This document shows, one piece after another, positions 48,401 to 59,637 of a stretch of 64,000 nt of DNA. The position numbers and the translations under genes are program-made. The stretch is from Pelodera strongyloides (Eukaryota; Nematoda; Chromadorea; Rhabditida; Rhabditidae): contig JAANDG010000566.1 of the NCBI GenBank assembly GCA_036852015.1, forward strand, positions 1 through 64,000, read 5' to 3'. The notes below the pieces were generated by a model that searched no databases, was not told the origin of the DNA, and saw only the letters and a list, made by a program, of their open reading frames with translations. Positions within the stretch are counted from its first letter, which is position 1. Every line of letters begins with the position of its first letter.

Positions 48401-48931
48401 ATAGACTTTTCCACGACGAACGGCACTATCCAGCATTCTTACGACATAGTTAACGTATCTACTTTTACTTTAATGAGACAGACTCAAGCGCAGTACATGA
48501 ATGGCTAGATTAAGACAATGCGTATTTTCAGGTAGATATTCCCGCTTTGAAACACGGTGTTATTCAAGGCTACTCACTAAAGGAACAGACTGTATGTAAA
48601 ATATATAAATGGTTAGAGTGTGCATAGTGCACCAATTATAGGTTGGAATATTCCACGAAATACACGTGATCAAGCAACAACGTATTACAAAATCCTCCCG
48701 CATATATGAACTATGTGAAACATGGCGCTATTCACTTTTTTCAAATTTCATTATTTTACTGCGCCATAATAGCGCGGATGCTTCTTCGAATACTGTATAA
48801 AAGGTAGGGTAGGAAAGGTAATACAAATTCAATACGTTTCAAGGAAAGATCAAAGAACACTCACCGCTTTGCGGCAAAACGTTGGCCCATTTAGTTCGAG
48901 ATGAGGTTTGCGGTTCACAGTCACTCTTCAT
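39424..48931 (-). CDS. TTF1-like Myb/SANT DNA-binding protein (17 exons)
   Basis: Exons in transcript order: 48865-48931 (ATG), 48107-48225, 47723-47791, 47035-47150, 46807-46880, 46514-46617, 46152-46167, 45559-45699, 45200-45278, 44474-44617, 43878-43944, 43378-43575, 42751-42865, 41950-42049, 41683-41758, 39887-39982, 39424-39627 (stop). All phases join, giving about 594 residues. SANT/Myb-like helices are visible: EEDDIIRKNWQSYALTY, FTDADDVALLQLFAEHKSY, GKFSEEEDAQIDQNWLEF, DWSEEDDRKLMHLFSIY, then EDIKEKLAEGITWDQAF. By family knowledge the order (QxxLxxGKFS.EE..Q...N, RYSE.D...L, EKL..GISW) is that of transcription termination factor TTF1, which binds terminator sites in rDNA and has a yeast relative, Reb1. 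It is shorter than human TTF1 at its N terminus. The assignment rests on motif order only; a DMTF1-like protein is the alternative. Least certain are the 16-base exon 46152-46167 and the last three exons. Confidence 0.65.
40608..40800. mobile_element. Inverted-repeat element in TTF1-like intron
   Basis: AATAGACCTAAATAGCAAACG and ACGTAATAGCACGAGC at the left are mirrored by GCTCGTGTTAATACGTTGC and TATTTAGGTCTATG at the right. Confidence 0.65.
40988..41690. repeat. 190-bp tandem array carrying decayed exon copies
   Basis: CTTACTCTCTCTGCGC recurs at 40988, 41209, 41399 and 41588, a period of 189-221. Each unit contains a minus-strand version of the TTF1-like exon at 41683-41758 (GGGATCAATT ahead of the exon, CAGAAACTATA at its donor), but with two extra T in CCGGAAAAAAG that break the frame. 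The array therefore duplicates an exon and its flank. Confidence 0.85.
41797..41928. mobile_element. Inverted-repeat MITE, family GAGGCGGTATTTTAACTG
   Basis: GAGGCGGTATTTTAACTGAA at the left, TTCAGTTAAAATACCGCCTC at the right, a perfect terminal repeat of about 35 bases with GATGGAAAAG. Confidence 0.85.
42217..42324. mobile_element. Short inverted-repeat MITE, family AAAGGGTCAGGC
   Basis: TTAAAGGGTCAGGCCCACCG at the left, CGGTGAGCCTGACCCTTTGA at the right, about 108 bases in total. Confidence 0.8.
42545..42682. repeat. GC-rich dispersed hairpin repeat (GCGC family)
   Basis: TTCTAGGGTGTGCAGCGGTTG to GTGCGCGGCGATGACGCGG, similar to 46185-46405; in a TTF1-like intron. Confidence 0.5.
42882..43041. 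mobile_element. Palindromic MITE, family CCGGCCGG
   Basis: CTTTAAAGCGAAATACCGG at the left and GATGTCGCTTTAAAG at the right; the interior has GAATGCTGGTCTACTCGATG in complement. In the TTF1-like intron after exon 42751-42865 on the genome. Confidence 0.85.
43709..43843. mobile_element. MITE, family AGGCCATATTCACCACTC, copy 1
   Basis: AGGCCATATTCACCACTCAA at the left, GGAGTGGTGAATATGACCTC at the right, around TCCCCATGGGGAATTC. A second copy lies at 51841-51974. Confidence 0.9.
43975..44105. repeat. GC-rich dispersed hairpin repeat (GCGC family)
   Basis: GTGCGCCAGGGGTGCGAAAA and CTGGCGCCCCTTTGGCGCAC form a stem; ends in GCGCGGCGATTGCGCAAAC. Confidence 0.55.
44376..44456 (-). other. tRNA-like sequence (pol III A and B boxes)
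   Basis: On the minus strand TGGTGCAGTGG (44441-44451) fits an A box and GAGTTCGAGTCC (about 44400-44411) fits a B box. The spacing is short and no clean cloverleaf forms; probably a SINE head within the intron 43945-44473. Confidence 0.45.
45004..45158. mobile_element. MITE with TGGGGTTTCC ends
   Basis: GTGGGGTTTCCAAACTTGG at the left and TGGGAAACCCCAT at the right; related by its ends to 16013-16327 (shared ACGAGAATAT). Confidence 0.55.
45378..45480. repeat. CT-rich simple repeat
   Basis: Imperfect (CT)n/(TTCC)n of about 100 bases; it generates an arginine/glutamate-rich open frame on the minus strand that is not a gene. Confidence 0.9.
45521..45546 (-). repeat. Short TTAGGC tandem run
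   Basis: On the minus strand about 3.5 head-to-tail TTAGGC units, the nematode telomere unit. It is inside a TTF1-like intron, 13 bases from an exon border. Confidence 0.85.
46185..46405. repeat. GC-rich dispersed hairpin repeat (GCGC family)
   Basis: The best-preserved member: GAAGCTCCGCGCACAAAAA at the left and TTTGTGCGCGGAGTTTCAC at the right are inverted, with CTAGGGTGCGCGGCGG and GGTGCGCCGCAGTTGCGCCA inside. Confidence 0.7.
47164..47350. mobile_element. Palindromic MITE, family CCGGCCGG
   Basis: TTTAAAGCGAAATACCAGCC at the left and ACCGGCCGGTTGTTAGCTTT at the right. It starts 14 bases upstream of the acceptor of the exon 47035-47150. Confidence 0.85.
47600..47698. repeat. 39-bp tandem duplication
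   Basis: GAACAGCCTGGCCTTTATAA followed by CTTGACAGCACxCTTAT occurs twice in a row (about 47620-47698). Confidence 0.8.
47872..47965. repeat. GC-rich dispersed hairpin repeat (GCGC family), short
   Basis: ATGGCGCACATGCCGCGCAC and AGTGCGCCGGAGTTGCGCCA; a partial member of the family. Confidence 0.4.
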
Positions 48932-48959
48932 TCCTATATATGAATTGCATACAGTAGTC

Positions 48960-49105
48960 TGGTAACACGAAGTCTCGAAACGCAAAGCCACCCAAAACAT
49001 ACAGTACACAGTAACCTGGTAACACGACGTCTCGAAACGCAAAGCCAAAGCCACCAAAACATACAGTACACGAGCACAAAGCCACCCAAAACATACAGTA
49101 CACGA
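48960..49105. repeat. Imperfect tandem repeat upstream of the TTF1-like gene
   Basis: AAAGCCACCCAAAACATACAG and GTAACACGACGTCTCGAAACG recur two to three times within about 150 bases, immediately 5' of the gene's ATG. It may overlap the promoter. The remainder of 49110-49700, between the genes, shows nothing definable. Confidence 0.75.
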
Positions 49106-49705
49106 GCAATGATCAGCCTATACTTTCAGACTTGCACAGTAAGGACACACTGAGGCTAAACCTCAAAAACCTTTCTATTTGCATTTTTTTAATAAGACAC
49201 AGTGTGATTACTCATTAATTATTATATATCCAAACTATCCCACGCATAACAAGCAGAAATAACTATAAGCTTGAAGTTGCGTACTTTGTATCTTCACTTG
49301 TCACGTAAAAATCATTCACTCAACTAAAAGAAATTTTTTATTCTCGAGCTCATAACAATTAACAATGAACAAGTAGAACAAAACAATAATCCATTATTCT
49401 ACAGTGCCCTAGACTAAACTACAATGAAATAAGAAAAAAATGGCATTATAACTTTTTTTTTGCTACCGACAGTCTAATAGCTTGTTCCAGCTTGATAACA
49501 AAAAAAAACAAATAGATCAGCGACTTTTAGGAATCATAAGAAACATACTTACTCCATCACAAAAGAAAACAAATCAACTAAACTAACAATCTAAGCCTAA
49601 AATTAAATATTCTAACAAAATAGCCCAAAAATCCACCTCTAAGGTAGTAATAACAAATTTAAATCAACCAGACAGCAACAAAATTTATCAGAAGAAAACG
49701 CTTTG

Positions 49706-49880
49706 TTTAAAGCGAAATACCGGCCGATTTACCGGCCGGCATCGTGGAAAACTGAATTTTAACGTATTTACGTTAATTTGCTCGAATTTAGCTCGATTTT
49801 TTTATTCTAATTTATGTTCATTTGCATCAGAATGCTGGTCTACTCGATGCGTTTCAAAAACCGGCCGGCATTCGCTTTAA
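49706..49880. mobile_element. Palindromic MITE, family CCGGCCGG
   Basis: Full-length copy, 20 bases downstream of the SUPV3L1 stop codon, so it probably lies in its 3' untranslated region or next to its poly-A site. Confidence 0.9.
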
Positions 49881-49900
49881 TTGACTATCCCTAACACCCC

Positions 49901-52900
49901 TTATTCTCCCTTTTCCTTCAGTGCTTGCTTCAGTTGTTCCAATTCTTCGGCGGTGAGTTTGTCCTTGGCTATATCCAGGATTGTCCTGAAATGCATATTC
50001 ATATGAAGGAGAATTATAAAGTAATATTGTACCTACTTTGGGAAATTTGCATACTATACGCACATCCTACGTATCCTATGCAAATTTTTTGGTGCCCGTC
50101 CGAAGTCCGAAGCTTCTGGCACCAAAAATTTCCCAAATTAGGTAAAATACTGACTTAAGGCGAAATACCGGCCGGTTTTTGAAATGCATCGTGTGCAACT
50201 GAATTCTTACGTATTTATGCTAATTTGCTCGAATTTAGCTCGATTTTTCATTCTAATTTATGTTCATTCGCATTTGCTGCATACGAATGATGGTGTCCAC
50301 AATACGTTTCAAAAAACCGGCCAGTATTTCGCTTTAAAGTTCAAATCTCGAAAATGCTTCTAACTAGCGAAGCAGCATTATACGATTATACTTTGCCAAA
50401 AGTCGCGTTATAATAGACAAAGTACCCGATCCGTAATGTAATGTCGAGTTATACACAAAGCAGGAATGAATTATGATGGGTAGCAAGTTACTGACTAAAC
50501 CAATACCGATGTACAGTACGCACACCAAATACGGCACACGATCACAAACCTCCTCTTTCCCTTTCTTTTCTCGGGTAATTTCAATTCCTTATTTTCCTTC
50601 TTCAACGCCTCCTCATGTTCTGCTTGTTCTTTTGCAGTCTGTGCTTTCGACTGCTGCTTTTTACGCATTGATCCCTAAATACGATTTGGAATAAAAGTTG
50701 ACCTGCCTATTCACGCGGAATGACACGTGGTTCCGGAACGTATCCTTGAACAACCGCATTCTCATCTCATGTATAATATGCAAATTCCCATACTCGTGTG
50801 TATCGGAAGTTGGTAAAATACGTGGGAATGCTGACAGCCAGCAGCCCAGCACATTAGCACTTATACATCTGTCTTTAATCATAGCGCGTTGTCTATCTTC
50901 AATCACAGCGCGTTCTCTCGTTCTCTATTAGCGCGTTCTCTATTATTGTGCGTGTCCCGAGGGTTTCTGGCTATCAGTTGCACTCCTTATTTTCTTATTG
51001 TGTGTCCCGGGGGTATATGTCTATTCCTTCTAATTAAAAGCTTGTGCTTCATAAGACTACATGGGAAACTAAAAACCCCGATTTCGCCCCGATCAAGTCC
51101 CTCAAAAAATCGGGCCGTGATCGGGGCGAAATCGGGGTTTTTCGACAAATGATCGGGGCGAAATCGGGGTTTTGGCAAATGATCGGGGCAAAATAGGGGT
51201 TTTTTGACAAATGATCGGGGCGAAATCGGGGTTTTTTGAAAGAATCGGGGCGAAATCCGGCCTTGTTCCCAATTATGCCCCGATTATTTGTGATCGGGGC
51301 GAAATCGGGACGTGATCGGGCTTTTTGTGGGGTTTTTTGAAAGGATCGGGGCAAAATCGGGGTTTTTTGACAAATGATCGGGGCGAAATCGGGGTTTTCA
51401 CTTTCCTGTGTATAAGACATGTTTATTGGAAGCTAACCCATCATCTTTCGATAAAGCTAAAGAACTGCACACTCAGATCTCGTGAGCCTCCTCCTTTAAA
51501 CCCTAGCCCCTCTCCCCAAACCATGATCTCTCACCTGTTTGCCTTGTCTGCTCGCCTCATTCTCCAAAAGTGACACTATATCATCGACTCCTTGTTGAAT
51601 TACCGTATCCAGTAACCGGCTCGCTTCTCTAACACTCTCCTCGTCAGGAAGCATGTCTGGGAATCGAAGCGATAGCCATAGATACGAATCCAGGATGTCG
51701 TACGTCTAAATAAAGTATATAAATATAACTATGTTTTTAAAAAGCTCGTGAGAGCTCCCCCACTTTTATGCTGCACAACATAACATGACAAAATCCACAT
51801 CAAAATGGCGACCCTTTTATTTTGAACGAAACACGACTCCAGAGGCCATATTCACCACTCAATTCCCCATGGGGAATTCCCCGTCTTTTTATCTACGTGT
51901 CCCACTTTAGAATGACAGTTTCTGTAAACAGGGAATATTTCCCCAGGGAATCGGAGTGGTGAATACGGCCTCGACCTCCGTCAACGTTCCAATATAATAT
52001 CCAACAACTTACCCTTTCCAACTGTACCAGCTCGGTTAGCGTGGTAGGTGCTAGAGGGGGCCACTCCAATAGTTCCACCAACCAGTCATATGTTAGCGGT
52101 TGTCCGGTCGAGAATCTGTGAATGCAATAATGAGATAATCATATTAAAATTAAAAGTCCCGATAAAGTGAAAAGACAAATATCCAGTCGAGAACGTATGA
52201 ATAAAACAGCATCAAACACTTGATTGACCTTCTGATGTTAAGTTAGTAAGGCTAAAGACTATTCTATTCATTTTATTCTGTAAATGAAACATCCAGTTTT
52301 GGTCGCTCCACTTACGAAGAACGATAAACAAAATATTTCAAAATATGAGTGAAACCCTAAACTTACTGAGACTGCTTATTAACCTGTTACTAGCTGGTCC
52401 AGTAGACAACTAAACATTACTTGGGCATTATAACCACAAATAACTAAACCTTATTTGGGCATTATAACCAACATTCATCAATAGCATTGCTGACTTGCAA
52501 TTAATAGCCAAACCACAGAAAATGACGTCAAAAAATACAAAACCGTTCTAATTCACAAACTAAACTACCAAAAAATTACCTTCTCGCCATTTTCACAAAC
52601 ATAGCCGCCGTCATCTTGTCATCGACGTTCATTGGGGAAATGCAGAATGTGTAGCGGACCTAAATCCATTCAATTACATCACTTGGCACAGATGTTCTAT
52701 TCAAACTAAGCACAGAGCTGTGCTTAAGATACCACACTCGAACCACATCCGCGCAAGTCCACCGCATGGCATAAATTCGTTGACGCTCTGGCCGACGAAA
52801 CCACCATCCGAATTAGCACATTGCATAAATTTAGACGGTAGTCTTGAGCTCGTAGCCATACCAGCAGTTTCGGACACTATCTATATTTGGTGGTTTTGAG

Positions 52901-55900
52901 TTTTTCCCGACTCGCGTTATGCCCTGGTCCACCGCATCAACCCCTTGGACAATTTCCAATATGTAATTTGAAGGAAACGATCATCTTCCTACCTAAAATT
53001 TCCTACTACGAGACTAAACTCCTTTTAGACACATTTACATTTCGCTTTAGATGTAAATTGGTGAACAGTCCAATCGCTAAATTACATATCAACATCAAAC
53101 TACGGTACCTTTAATGGAAGTTGAATACCGTCAATCAACTCTGCCAACTCCCTCATTTGGTTCACAGTGCAAATGAAGAAATGATCCGAGATACCTGGAA
53201 ATTTACCCCAAAATCAGATATTGTTCAAGTACAACAACAACGGTCCTCGCCTCCTACACTTTGTCGCACCAATGGTGGGGACTGGGGACTAAAACATTGT
53301 GACTAATGTTCAATATATGTTATTTTCAGGCCTCAGGCAGCACCGCAATCGTAATGCCCGACAGCCCGACACCTACTCTAACTCTAACCGAAACCGAACT
53401 ACGATTTAGCTAAGTATAAACATGTTATTCATGTGGAATAATAAGTAGCTTGTTATTTGTACAGTGACAAAGCAAAAAAACTCACTGCACGCCGAGACGA
53501 AAAGATCCAGTAATCGGACAAACGAAGCTTGAGGCAAATGGAAGGAAAATGTCTCAATTTGCTCAAAAGTTGGAGCAACACCGACTTGTTCAATCGGGAG
53601 AACCTGGACAAAAAATATGAAGAAATAACACAACAAACAAACAATGCAAAAGTAGCCAGAACAAACGTTTTTGTATTTCAAAGCACGAAACACTCAAGTA
53701 TGACTGACAGAACAGTGCAAATATGACAAAAAGAAAACCTCTGCCCCTCTTGGGTCCCAAGAACAAAACTGCCAAACAATAACTCACCGGCTGTGAAATT
53801 ATATCCCTTAAAGTACCAATGTCCTCGTGCCGTAATGTAGTCGCCACTCCATCTTCATACGCGGTACCGTACCTAGAAAGATATTCATAAAGGAGAAGCC
53901 GGGAAACACCGCTCTCTCTCTCTCTCTCTTCCTCTCATCTACATAACTACAGTACAGTATACAACAGAATACCAGAACTATACGTTTCCACAAGATCCCA
54001 TATCACGACGAAGTTCTCTCTCTCTCTCTCTATCACCCTTAATATCTCTCTCACTCTCTTTCTCTGTGTCTCGATGTCACCCTTAATCTCTCTCTCTCTC
54101 TCTTCTGGCTCGATTTCACCCTTGATATCTCTCTCGCGGTAAATTTGCAGTAATTGCCGATAACAAACTCTTAGCTCCATCTAGACTATATAAGGTGAGT
54201 CTTAAAGTCTCAAATTATAATTCACTTCACGTAAAACTCTCACCTTCCCGCTCGTCCCGCAATTTGGAGCGCTGCATAGTTGGGAATCAGTTCGGCTGCC
54301 TTGACCGTCGAGGCAAAGATCACACGTCGGATATTCAAATTCAATCCCATACCGATGGCGTCAGTGGCAACCTGCCAAATAAGAACAAAATATGTTTCCA
54401 AACCATTGTTTTTATCAGCTTATATCACACATATCCACAATTCGGACATGAGCTACAGCTACAGTCCAAAATGGAATTTGTATCTTTCCATGCGACCAAC
54501 CAAACCATACCACAAGTACAGTATACAACAGAATACCAGATTATAACTATAATATACGTTTCCACAAGATCCTATACCACACAACTAATATAACACCCAT
54601 TTGAAAGAACTGCTCTACTGAACTGCGAACAGTCCAAGCGTCCTTTTACTTGCCTACACTCCACTATGGATGTGGATGCATTAACAGTACCAAATAAAGT
54701 ACACTAAGTATTTCTATTTCATAAAGTAACAACCCAAATATATATTCTAATCCACTCACCAGTACATTACACGGATCATTAGGATCATTGAACTTTGCCG
54801 CCTGGGCGAGTTTAGTGCCCGGCGGCAGATCTCCGTAGATCACTGCCGGCTTGATTCCAAACTTTTCCAGCTGCTTAGAAATTGAGAAGATGGTCTTTCG
54901 GGAGAAACACACTATGCAGTCACCCGGTTGCACCTGAAAAACGAAATAATTGAATATGGACAAAGAAACAAACATGGTACATTAGAAATGGCCCAGCAGG
55001 TTGCACCTGAAAGGTGATTTATTTAAAACCAGTTCCTACTTTATGACGTCAGCTCAATATTTCTATTCTTTTTTACTCCCAAGAGCGCAATGTTTCAAAA
55101 TCGACATAAGTTTCCCCAGAAACTCAGGCAGACAGTGGATCAAGGTGCCTACGAACCAAGGACCAAACAGCTAACAATAAGGAATTAAACACAACGCGCG
55201 ACCGTGATTGAAAAAAGAATAAAATAAAAAAGAAGCCCATTTTTATCAAAATGTTTACAAAAAATTCTCACAGTTCACAGACTGTCCATTAGTCCATTAC
55301 GTCAGCAATCGGTGCAGCCGCTCATAATGAACGCTTAAAGCGCTATGACACACGTGGTTCTGCAATATGTGCTGGATACATGATTTTCCAATTTCCATGT
55401 ACTATCTGCATTTTTTTGTGCCATTATGTGCATTTCTGGCACACAATCAAACCGTTTACACAGAATATGTGAAAATACCCAGCACCCATTTCGAAAACCA
55501 CGTGTCATACTGCTTTAACAAAGGTAATAACATCGAAGTCTGCTCACCTTATCAAAAGTTCTCAGTCCTTCAGTGCCAATGGCGAGCGGAGTTTTTCTCT
55601 CGTACTCTCTCACTTCCACATGCTCTCCCACCGGTTCCAATAACTTTCGTACAATGTCTACGGCGGCTGGTTCTCCGCACAGGTGAACCTGAACATAATA
55701 AATAAATATATTATATTTATTCTTGATACAAAACCTTCCGTAATCCGTTAAAAGATACAAGATCTAGCTGAAGCACTACATAATTAAACTGTTACTCAGC
55801 AATGCGGAATATAAATGGCGCATAATTTTCAACACAGGTTCACGTTCAGGATTAGGATAATAAATGTTTATTGGATCAACGAGTCGTATGAACAAAGAAG

Positions 55901-58900
55901 AAAGGTCTTGGGGTAATTGCTGTGAGCTCGTAAACCAAAAGGTACCCTAAGATGTTGATGCGGTAAGAACACCATCATACTAACAAGGGACCGTGTGCAT
56001 CAATAACATACGAAGCTGAACTGATAAACAAATGAACTGATGAACTGAAAACGTTGAAGTTGAAGATATTCACGGTTCAAAAACGAACACTCACGATAAA
56101 CACCAGAAATGGAACTTCTAAATCAACGAATAGGCGAAGAGCGAAAACACCGCCTTCTAACTACAGTCTAGGATTCCAAATTTCGAGAAAAACAGAAAAA
56201 ATACGTACCTCATCTGCAGCTACTCCCAATAGAGCTCTTGTCCAAGCCCACCCACGTTGTTCGTCACGTAACATTTGAATCTCATCAATGACAGCTACCT
56301 GGAGAAGAAAAGAATAAAGACAGTATATTAGTACACACCACCCAAGAACTGGAAAAGGGTGACTCATATTTCATAATTTCATATGGCGAAAATCAAAAAT
56401 TTCGTAATTCCATCAGGGTATAAATTCCGTGCGTAAATGGGGGTGGTTTGAGAGGGTTTCTTTAGCTGTGATAGAATATAAACTTCGAATTCTTTTCGTA
56501 GGTGGTCAAAACCAAATAACCCATCCGTAGGTGGTTCATGCGTGTTTTCACGCACCAATCTATACCGCTGATTTCCATGCTAATTTCTGGGGTTTTTTTT
56601 CGCCACCAAAGAGAGCAGGAAGATACCTAATAGGAAAATCATGGAGGTGGTACGGTGGTAAGCTCATGGCTCTGCTACATACATAGGGTATCCAACAAAA
56701 CTAGTGCCTGCGTAAGTGATATATTTCTAATCGGTACTTCCTACCTCGACTCGCATTTGTGTTGACAACATTTCCACAGTAGACGACAAATGCGCCGATG
56801 GATGGTGATTATCAACTGCGAATCTAGGAAAAAAGCGAGGTAGGAAAAAACATGTGTGTAATAATAACCACATAATGTTGTACCGTTAGTCAAAGGTTAA
56901 GTACCACTCTGTTACTTTACGTAAACGGGACACTTCGCATAAAAGACCACGACTCACTATACACTTTTTTTCATTCAGATGTCATACACGATGAACATCA
57001 AACGATAAACAAACAATTAAGAATACATCACGCCATGACACGAACGGTCAGCTATATGTACTTTATCATGATGTATAAAGTGTACCTCCTCTCCTCTCCC
57101 GTGACCATATCACAGTTCACTCCCAATTCGTTTGTTCGCAGAAATACCTCAGCGGCGAGCAACTTCAACGGACCACAAAATACACCCGATTTGGCTTCCC
57201 GAAACCTAGAAGAAATATAAAATGAATTATGACCTCTGCCTGAGGAAAAGTTCAACGATGAGTTCATTATATTTCAAGATCGAAGACCTACGATACAAGA
57301 CATCCTTCAAATACGCAACCCATCTTCCTTTACTGATGAGAAACGTAATTTACGCCCTGCTCTGGGTTAGCTTTTTCCCTTACGAGGTAAATACTATAGT
57401 ATCAAATCAAAATCTATGACGCAATCTAAAAAGTAGGAATTGGAATACAAAAAAATACCCTAGTATCAAATCAAAGCCTATGACTCACTCTAAAAAGCAG
57501 GAATTGGAAATTGGAATACAAAAAGATCTAATAACCTACCTCTTCAAAGCGTGATACGTCTTTCCTGAATTCGTCGGTCCCGCATGAAAAATGATCTTTC
57601 TGTGAATGGTTCTGGCTTCCGGATACCAGTTGTGAGGTTGGGATAAATCCGAAATCATGCGAAGGTCGTCCATTGCCTCCAGATGGGGAAACACCTAAAT
57701 ATGAAACTGAGCTGAACGCCCAGACTAAACAAAGTCAAATATGCCTTTACGTATGATCGCATTACCCTTCAGAAACAGGGACACCTTGGAGAGTCTGCGA
57801 TGGGAAAGCGATTGTACCATCTCACGATCTCACTCTCAATTTCTTCAGTAATTAGTGAAACATATCGAAATAATCCATCTGGAATTTGTCGGCACCTGCT
57901 GGGAATTCGGTAAATAAAACTTCGATAAAGACACGCAACTTCCGACAGATCCCGAGATCCCTAACAAATATTCCGCAGTGATCCCTAACGAGTAAAAATG
58001 AGAGACAAATGTCAAGCTTCACAACTTCACTAAAGTACTGTAACTCACCTTACGAGCGTGATTTAGGAAGAATTCAAACAATCGATCCACGTCGTGTTGT
58101 TTTTGAATGATATCCTAAAAAAAACTTGATTACACTCATTGTCAGTTTGTTTACAAATAACTCTATCAGCTTTACAATTGAAGGAACAACATCTAAATCT
58201 TGAAATGACAAATGACTTTCAAAATAACCTGAAATGTAAGCAAAAGGGCCGGTTCCATCGATCCATTACTAGCCGCAGGCAAGCAGTATTGCCGAAACGA
58301 TCGATATGCCTAAATAAAAGTAACGTAAGGGTATTCTTTGACCCATAATCGAAAGAAAGAGGGACTCTGAGTGAGTAATAGCCGAAGCCGAATGTTCCAC
58401 AAATACATACTAAACGCTTACTATTTATACACCAGGGCCCCAACTACAAAGAGTTTACCGCAGATAAACTAAACTGATACGTTAACTTACATACAAATGA
58501 GAAAATAACACAGAAGCAACAAACCTGCATGTATAATTTTTGCGTCAACCCATTTTCAAGCGCCAATTGTCGCACCATCGGCCTTCTGTAGAATTCATCG
58601 AGCACCATTCCAACTTTCAACTGTAAACGTGAAATGTTAAGTTGTAAAGATATGCATCTACTACAATAGATCATCCCCGGCTCTATGCTATTCTGGGTCC
58701 GGGTCATCTCCGGGTCTATGCTATTCCGGGTCCGGGTCATCTCCGGGTCTATTCCATTGCGGACTTTTATATTCAGATTGTGTTTTGGTCTCAAAGCTAA
58801 GTTCGTCGTCTATATGTTTATGTCCTACAAATAGAAAACAGAATTCTCAAAAACCAAACCTCATCTACGCCTTCCGACCATTCTTCTGCGGCAACTTGTG

Positions 58901-59438
58901 CGATATTCACCGGGGCCACAGTACGAGGTTGCACAAGATCTTCTGAAAACATACCTAATAAAAAAATAGACAAAAAAACGTTTAAACGTAAGTACAATTT
59001 CATTTCGTAACTGCAAACCATTCACTAAGACACGACATGTCGCCCATTTTCTCAATGTAGTGTGTTAACTAAATGCGCAGTTAGTGCGAAAGGCTCTTTT
59101 TGCGGTTAAAAAAACGTTTTATTTTTTCGAAACCGATGACTGCCCAAGCGGAATGTTGCAGGAACCAGATAAAGTCAGCCCTACATTCACAATGGCAGTT
59201 ACTTAAAGGAGTTACGTGATATGCTTCAAATACAGTACTACCCACCAAACTCCATCCCTCCTCTCTCAGCCGGGATTCCGTTCATTCGCTTCATTCTTCT
59301 TCCGAGCATCGGGGTCCGTCGTTCACCATTATTCTGTAGCGCTGACGTCGTCGCAATACCACTGCATTGGGAGGCCAACACCCGCGCCGAAGGCACGAGC
59401 ACCCGTACAAAGAGACGGTCGGGCCATGGCATTTCCAC
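49901..59438 (-). CDS. SUPV3L1: ATP-dependent mitochondrial RNA helicase SUPV3L1/SUV3 (20 exons)
   Basis: Exons in transcript order: 59246-59438, 58860-58942, 58525-58620, 58229-58309, 58049-58114, 57540-57694, 57086-57205, 56745-56823, 56209-56298, 55548-55688, 54760-54933, 54244-54371, 53788-53872, 53486-53603, 53109-53194, 52580-52659, 52013-52115, 51535-51705, about 50550-50644, 49901-49985. About 740 residues; human is near 786. Motifs: Walker [20 protein letters not shown], Walker B VIDEIQM with [60 protein letters not shown]. Helicase core and the Suv3 C-terminal region (RYTFC, LTYDWL, YLWLS) are all present. The arginine-rich, acid-poor first exon ([14 protein letters not shown]) fits a mitochondrial targeting peptide. 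Known role: unwinds RNA for PNPase in the mitochondrial degradosome. Only the penultimate exon's acceptor is ambiguous. No disabling change was seen. Confidence 0.95.
50155..50339. mobile_element. Palindromic MITE, family CCGGCCGG
   Basis: GGCGAAATACCGGCCGGTTT at the left and AACCGGCCAGTATTTCGCTT at the right; in the last intron of SUPV3L1. A 100-base neighbour (50036-50140) with inverted GGGAAATTTGCATACT / TTGGTGCC arms is another small hairpin. Confidence 0.85.
51070..51398. repeat. GATCGGGGCGAAATCGGGG tandem array
   Basis: About nine copies of a 28-36-base unit GATCGGGGCGAAATCGGGG plus TTTTTTGACAAAT, with one inverted unit at the left end (CCCCGATTTCGCCCCGATC). In an intron of SUPV3L1. 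Confidence 0.9.
51841..51974. mobile_element. MITE, family AGGCCATATTCACCACTC, copy 2
   Basis: AGGCCATATTCACCACTCAA to GGAGTGGTGAATACGGCCTC; near-identical to 43709-43843, in an intron of SUPV3L1. Confidence 0.9.
53908..54136. repeat. (CT)n-rich imperfect repeat
   Basis: Several (CT)6-9 runs separated by TCACCCTTAATATC-type spacers; in an intron of SUPV3L1. Confidence 0.85.
55336..55517. mobile_element. Inverted-repeat MITE, family AAAGCGCTATGACACACG, copy 1
   Basis: TTAAAGCGCTATGACACACG at the left, ACCACGTGTCATACTGCTTT at the right. In an intron of SUPV3L1. Confidence 0.75.
58676..58760. repeat. 30-bp short tandem repeat
   Basis: CTATGCTATTCCGGGTCCGG and GTCATCTCCGGGT repeated about 2.5 times in an intron of SUPV3L1. 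Confidence 0.85.
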
Positions 59439-59465
59439 TCAATGATTCCTAAAGAATACAAAGAA

Positions 59466-59637
59466 TTAAAGCGGTATGACACTTGATTTAGAAACCTATG
59501 CCGGACAAATGCATTCCCCTTGTATTATATGCAAATTTATGTGCCGGAAGAGCAACGAATGGGGGAATGATTACATGACAGACAGGAATTCAGTTGTTCC
59601 GACAGACGTTCTAAAAACACGTGTCGTACTGCTTTAA
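59466..59637. mobile_element. Inverted-repeat MITE, family AAAGCGGTATGACACTTG, copy 2
   Basis: TTAAAGCGGTATGACACTTG at the left, CACGTGTCGTACTGCTTTA at the right. It begins 28 bases upstream of the SUPV3L1 ATG, so it probably overlaps the promoter or 5' leader. The rest, 59640-60297, shows no gene. Confidence 0.75.

Noticed and set aside
48392..48457. Possible exon VVRMLDSAVRRGKVYSRQ in the TTF1-like gene
   Set aside because: Its start phase does not match the first exon, while exon 48931-48865 joins 48225-48107 in phase 1 exactly.
58139..58228. Frame [20 protein letters not shown] as an SUPV3L1 exon
   Set aside because: The preceding exon 58309-58229 ends at a GTTATT donor and the next (58114-58049) continues the family alignment; this frame is intron.
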